Source of the DNA: Streptomyces regalis
GTDB taxonomy: Bacteria; Actinomycetota; Actinomycetes; Streptomycetales; Streptomycetaceae
DNA: 64,000 bases
Assembly (NCBI RefSeq): GCF_001509475.1
Contig: NZ_LLZG01000081.1
Location: forward strand, 1 to 64,000
Direction: 5' to 3'
The notes beneath the pieces were generated by a model. It was not told where the DNA came from. It saw only the letters and a list, made by a program, of their open reading frames with translations, and did no database searches. Positions 60,677 to 64,000 of the stretch are shown here, piece by piece. The stretch's first letter is position 1. Every line of letters starts with the position of its first letter. Made by a program: the position numbers and the translations under genes.

Positions 60677-63664
60677 GTGAACAGGGATCGGTCCGAGTAC
60701 AACGGCGGGAGCCCTTCCTCGGACGGGGACGATCACGAGGTGGATCTCACCGGCGAGTTCGAAATCGTCTACACACCTCCCGCCTGGTACGCCCAAAGTA
60801 CGCAAAGTGGTTCCCCGGCCGGTGGTCAGCAGGACGCCGACCGGCCCTCGCCACCACCGCCGACGGGATCGCCCGTCGGGTCGCCCACCGGGCCGCCAGG
60901 CGTTCCCGCACCGGCGCAGCCGCCGACCCAGCCGCCGGCCCAGCCTGCGCCTCAGCAGCCCGCGCAGCCGGCACAGCCCGCGCAGCCCACTCCGGCTCAG
61001 GGCACGCCCACCGCGCACCAGCAGGGCCCTGCCACGGGTGGCTACGGTTTTCCGCAGCAGCAGTCCGCGCCGGGTGCCCCCGCGGCCGGCGGGTACGGCT
61101 ACCCCCAGCAGACGGGAGCCGGTGCGCCCCAGCCGGCGCAGGACACGTCGGGTGGCTTCGGCGTGCCCCAGCCGGGCCAGGACACCTCGGGTGGTTTCGC
61201 CGCCCCTCAGCAGCCCCAGCAGCACGCGCCCGCCCAACCGCCCACCGTGCCCCAGCAGCACACGCCTGCCCAGCCGGCCGGCGCACCCGGCTTCCCCGTG
61301 CTGCGTCCGGTCGACACGGACGCCCAGGCCGGGCCGCCCCCGACCGCCACTCCGGCGGCCGGGGTCCCGGCAGCGCCCGCGCCCGAACAGCCCACCCCCG
61401 CACAGCCGGTGACGGAACCGGAGCCGGAGCTCAACCACGCCGCTGCGGACGCCGAGGCGGCACTGCTGTTCGGCGATGCCGACGACGTGGAGCCGGAGGA
61501 GGAGCGGAGCGACGAGGCGGAGTCGGGTGACAACGCCGTATCCGCATCCGGTGCCGAGGGTGACGAGTCGGCGCACGTCCAGGCCGACGCGGACTCCCCC
61601 GCGCACACCGAGCCCCCGGCCGCAGCGGCGCCGGCGGAAGCGGAGCCGGAGGCAGCGCCTGCGCCCGCCGCTCCCGCGGACCCGGCCACGGCCCCGGCTC
61701 AGGCCCAGGGACTGCAGCCGCAGGCGCAGCCCACCGGCCAGGCCCCCGTGCCGCCCCAGGCGGGGCAGCCGCTTCCTCCGCTGCCGCAGGGCTTCGTGCC
61801 CGCGCACCCCGCCCAGGGAGTGCCGCAGCAGGCAGGACAGCCGGACCAGCAGGCCGCGGCCGCCGCACAGGCTGCCGCCGCACAGGCCGCAGCCGCGCAC
61901 GCCGGGGGATACGGCTACCCCCAGCAGCCCGCGCAGCAGCAGCCCGCCCAGCAGGCGCCCCAGACCCCGCCGCAGGGCGCGTTCGGCCCGGCCCAGCAGG
62001 CCGGCTACCCGGCGCAGCAGCAGCCCGAGTACCCGGCGGCGCAGGCCGGACAGCCCGCCCCGGTCGACCCGCGCCAGGCGCCTCAGCCCGCACAGCCGTA
62101 TCCCGGACAGCCGCACCCCGGACAGCCCCAGGCCGCCGGGTACGGCTACCCGCAGCAGCCGCCCCAGGCCGGACAGCCGCAGGCGGACGGATACGGCTAC
62201 CCCCAGCAGCCGCAGCAGCCCGCACAGCCCGGCTACGGCTACCCGCCCCAACCGGGCGGTTACGGCTACCCCCAGCCCGCGCAGCCGCAGCAGCCCGCAC
62301 CCCAGCAGCAGCCCCCGGCCCAGCCCCAGCAGCAGGCTCCGCAGCAGCAGGCACCCCAGCAGAACCCCGCGGTGCCGCCCGCCGCCTACGGCAACCAGGG
62401 CCAGGGCAACCAGGGTTGGACCGCCCCGCCCGGCCCCCAGGCCGGTCCCGGCGCTCCCCAGCAGCAGCAAGCCGCGCCCGGAACCCCGCTCGGCTACAAC
62501 GCCGCCGTGGAGCTCTCCTCCGACCGACTGCTGCGCAACCAGCCCAAGGCCCGCAAGAACAACCAGGCCCCGTCCCGGTTCAAGCTCGGCGCCAAGAAGG
62601 AGCAGGCGGAGCGGGAGCGGAAGCTGGGTCTGATCCGTACGCCGGTGATGTCCTGCTACCGGATCGCGGTGATCAGCCTCAAGGGCGGCGTCGGCAAGAC
62701 CACGACGACCATGGCGCTCGGCGCCACGCTCGCCACCGAGCGTCAGGACAAGATCCTGGCGATCGACGCCAACCCGGACGCCGGCACCCTCGGCCGACGG
62801 GTCCGGCGCGAGACGGGCGCCACCATCCGTGACCTGGTGCAGGCGATCCCGCAGCTGCACAGCTACATGGACATCCGCCGTTTCACCTCGCAGGCGCCCT
62901 CCGGTCTCGAGATCATCGCCAACGACGTGGACCCGGCGGTCTCCACCACCTTCAACGACGAGGACTACCGCAGCGCGCTCGACGTGCTGGGCCGGCAGTA
63001 CCCGATCATCCTTACGGACTCGGGCACCGGTCTGCTCTACAGCGCGATGCGCGGAGTCCTGGACCTCGCCCACCAGTTGATCATCATCTCCACCCCTTCG
63101 GTGGACGGCGCGAGCAGTGCCTCGACCACGCTCGACTGGCTGTCGGCGAACGGCTTCGCCGATCTCGTCCAGCGGTCGGTCACCGTGATCTCCGGTGTCC
63201 GCGAGACGGGCAAGATGATCAAGGTGGAGGACATCGTCGCGCACTTCGAGACCCGTTGCCGCGGTGTCGTCGTGATCCCGTTCGACGAGCACCTCGCGGC
63301 GGGCGCCGAGGTGGACCTCGACATGATGCGTCCCAAGACCCGCGAGGCCTACTTCGACCTCGCGGCCCTCATCGCCGAGGACATCGCGCGGACGCAGCAG
63401 GGCTTCGGCAACCCGAACATGCAGTACCAGCAGCAGCCCCAGCAGGGGTACGACCAGCAGCCCCAGCAGGGCTACCCGCAGCAGCAGCCGCCGCAGCAGC
63501 CCTACGCCCAGCCCGGCGGCGCCCCGCAGCCGGGTCAGGGCTGGGGGCAGCCGCAGCAGCCCGCACCGGGCCAGGGCTGGCAGCAGCAGGCGCCGCCGCC
63601 CCAGGATCCGCAGCAGGGCCAGCCGCAGCAGGGGGCCGTACCGCCCGGCTGGACGCAGCAGTAG
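60677..63664 (+). CDS. EspI-like ParA/MinD-type ATPase
   Basis: A 995-residue protein. Residues 1-610 are disordered, Pro/Gln/Ala-rich, with repeats such as GYGYPQQP and an acidic insert ([17 protein letters not shown]). The C-terminal SIMIBI ATPase has the deviant Walker A KGGVGKTT at residues 669-676 and a ParA-like core ([19 protein letters not shown]). A Gln/Pro/Gly-rich tail ends it. This matches EspI of mycobacterial ESX-1 in plan. GTG 60677 has AGGAGG 7 nt upstream. Probably regulates the T7SS in an ATP-dependent way (inference). Confidence 0.85.
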   Translation: MNRDRSEYNGGSPSSDGDDHEVDLTGEFEIVYTPPAWYAQSTQSGSPAGGQQDADRPSPPPPTGSPVGSPTGPPGVPAPAQPPTQPPAQPAPQQPAQPAQPAQPTPAQGTPTAHQQGPATGGYGFPQQQSAPGAPAAGGYGYPQQTGAGAPQPAQDTSGGFGVPQPGQDTSGGFAAPQQPQQHAPAQPPTVPQQHTPAQPAGAPGFPVLRPVDTDAQAGPPPTATPAAGVPAAPAPEQPTPAQPVTEPEPELNHAAADAEAALLFGDADDVEPEEERSDEAESGDNAVSASGAEGDESAHVQADADSPAHTEPPAAAAPAEAEPEAAPAPAAPADPATAPAQAQGLQPQAQPTGQAPVPPQAGQPLPPLPQGFVPAHPAQGVPQQAGQPDQQAAAAAQAAAAQAAAAHAGGYGYPQQPAQQQPAQQAPQTPPQGAFGPAQQAGYPAQQQPEYPAAQAGQPAPVDPRQAPQPAQPYPGQPHPGQPQAAGYGYPQQPPQAGQPQADGYGYPQQPQQPAQPGYGYPPQPGGYGYPQPAQPQQPAPQQQPPAQPQQQAPQQQAPQQNPAVPPAAYGNQGQGNQGWTAPPGPQAGPGAPQQQQAAPGTPLGYNAAVELSSDRLLRNQPKARKNNQAPSRFKLGAKKEQAERERKLGLIRTPVMSCYRIAVISLKGGVGKTTTTMALGATLATERQDKILAIDANPDAGTLGRRVRRETGATIRDLVQAIPQLHSYMDIRRFTSQAPSGLEIIANDVDPAVSTTFNDEDYRSALDVLGRQYPIILTDSGTGLLYSAMRGVLDLAHQLIIISTPSVDGASSASTTLDWLSANGFADLVQRSVTVISGVRETGKMIKVEDIVAHFETRCRGVVVIPFDEHLAAGAEVDLDMMRPKTREAYFDLAALIAEDIARTQQGFGNPNMQYQQQPQQGYDQQPQQGYPQQQPPQQPYAQPGGAPQPGQGWGQPQQPAPGQGWQQQAPPPQDPQQGQPQQGAVPPGWTQQ

Positions 63665-63675
63665 CCCGTGAACCA

Positions 63676-63714
63676 CGAAGGGCGGCCGGTGCCTTGGAGG
63701 CACCGGCCGCCCTT
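63676..63714. terminator. Bidirectional terminator
   Basis: GAAGGGCGGCCGGTGCC pairs perfectly with GGCACCGGCCGCCCTTC around a 5-nt loop, between the convergent EspI-like gene and ribF. Confidence 0.88.
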
Positions 63715-63746
63715 CGGCGTCGTAGGAGAGTCGGTCGTAGGACCGG

Positions 63747-64000
63747 CTACTCGGCCGCCGCGATCAGCTCCCGGCAGCGCTTGACGTCCTCGGCCATCTG
63801 CTCCAGCAGGGCCTCCAGCGAGTCGAACTTCGCCTGGCCGCGGACGAAGGCGAGGAAGTCGACGGCGACGTGCAGGCCGTACAGGTCCAGGCCCACGCGG
63901 TCGATCGCGTACGCCTCCACCGTGCGCTCGGTCCCGTCGAACTGCGGGTTCGTGCCGACGGAGATCGCGGCCGGCATCACCTCGCCCTGGGCGTGCAGCC
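63747..64000 (-). CDS. ribF: Riboflavin kinase/FAD synthetase, C-terminal part (truncated by window)
   Basis: The last 84 or so residues of the riboflavin kinase domain: QGEVMPAAISVGTNPQFDG, ERTVEAYAID, and LYGLHVAVDFLAFVRGQAKF. The gene continues beyond 64000 on the minus strand. RibF makes FMN and FAD from riboflavin. Typical position next to T7SS genes in Streptomyces. Confidence 0.92.
   Translation of the reverse strand, partial: LHAQGEVMPAAISVGTNPQFDGTERTVEAYAIDRVGLDLYGLHVAVDFLAFVRGQAKFDSLEALLEQMAEDVKRCRELIAAAE

Noticed and set aside
60608..63703. A 1031-residue open frame on the minus strand opposite the EspI-like gene
   Set aside because: It is the reverse shadow of a Pro/Gln-rich high-GC gene; the plus frame has a ribosome-binding site, a Walker A motif and sensible composition, while the minus frame is Leu/Arg/Gly-rich without any motif.

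Overview
The window is about 70% GC with strong G/C third-position bias. Its gene content (RNase J, dapA, thyX, dapB, pnp-rpsO, DUF397 proteins, a full actinobacterial type VII secretion locus beside them) fits a Streptomyces chromosome core region. No tRNA, CRISPR array or intact insertion sequence was seen.

Layout. (1) 1-250: on the minus strand, the promoter and 5' leader of an rRNA operon whose 16S gene would lie just left of the window. (2) 264-10712: housekeeping genes, mostly on the minus strand: rnj, dapA, thyX, two small membrane-protein genes, a TPR-like membrane gene, dapB, an M16 peptidase, pnp and rpsO. (3) 10912-17575: the first part of the ESX/T7SS machine, with eccD divergent from eccC, then an ESX-like small protein and a DUF397 gene that is probably bldB. 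(4) 17699-40821: an accessory toxin/immunity island. It holds P-loop proteins with substituted Walker lysines, Imm35-like and SUKH-4-like immunity proteins, a 1470-residue polymorphic toxin with a CpnT-like N-terminus plus papain-like (Tox-PL) and nucleic-acid deaminase domains, a decayed duplicate of an upstream gene block, relics of SUKH-4 genes, a family of small membrane proteins, and a toxinless CpnT-like protein with an ESX-like partner. (5) 40956-55957: three mycosin (S8) protease genes, several WXG100/PPE-like substrate genes, a regulatory cluster (XRE-DUF5753, DUF397, HATPase), an IS3 remnant and the esxA/esxB pair. (6) 56175-63664: eccB divergent from eccE, an unknown coupled gene and an EspI-like ParA/MinD ATPase. 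(7) 63747-64000: the 3' end of ribF.

How it fits together. EccB, EccC, EccD, EccE and mycosins form the membrane machine, and WXG100 proteins and longer WXG/PPE-like proteins are its likely cargo. EccA is absent, as is usual in Streptomyces. The island between eccC and esxA looks like a place where secreted toxins and matching immunity genes are gained, duplicated and lost: intact genes, truncated copies and gene scraps sit side by side. The probable developmental gene bldB and a WhiJ/AbaA-like regulatory cluster inside the locus suggest, by inference, a link between secretion and sporulation.

Limits: all family assignments are by eye from translated sequence. Starts were chosen from ribosome-binding sites and expected N-termini, and several remain uncertain.
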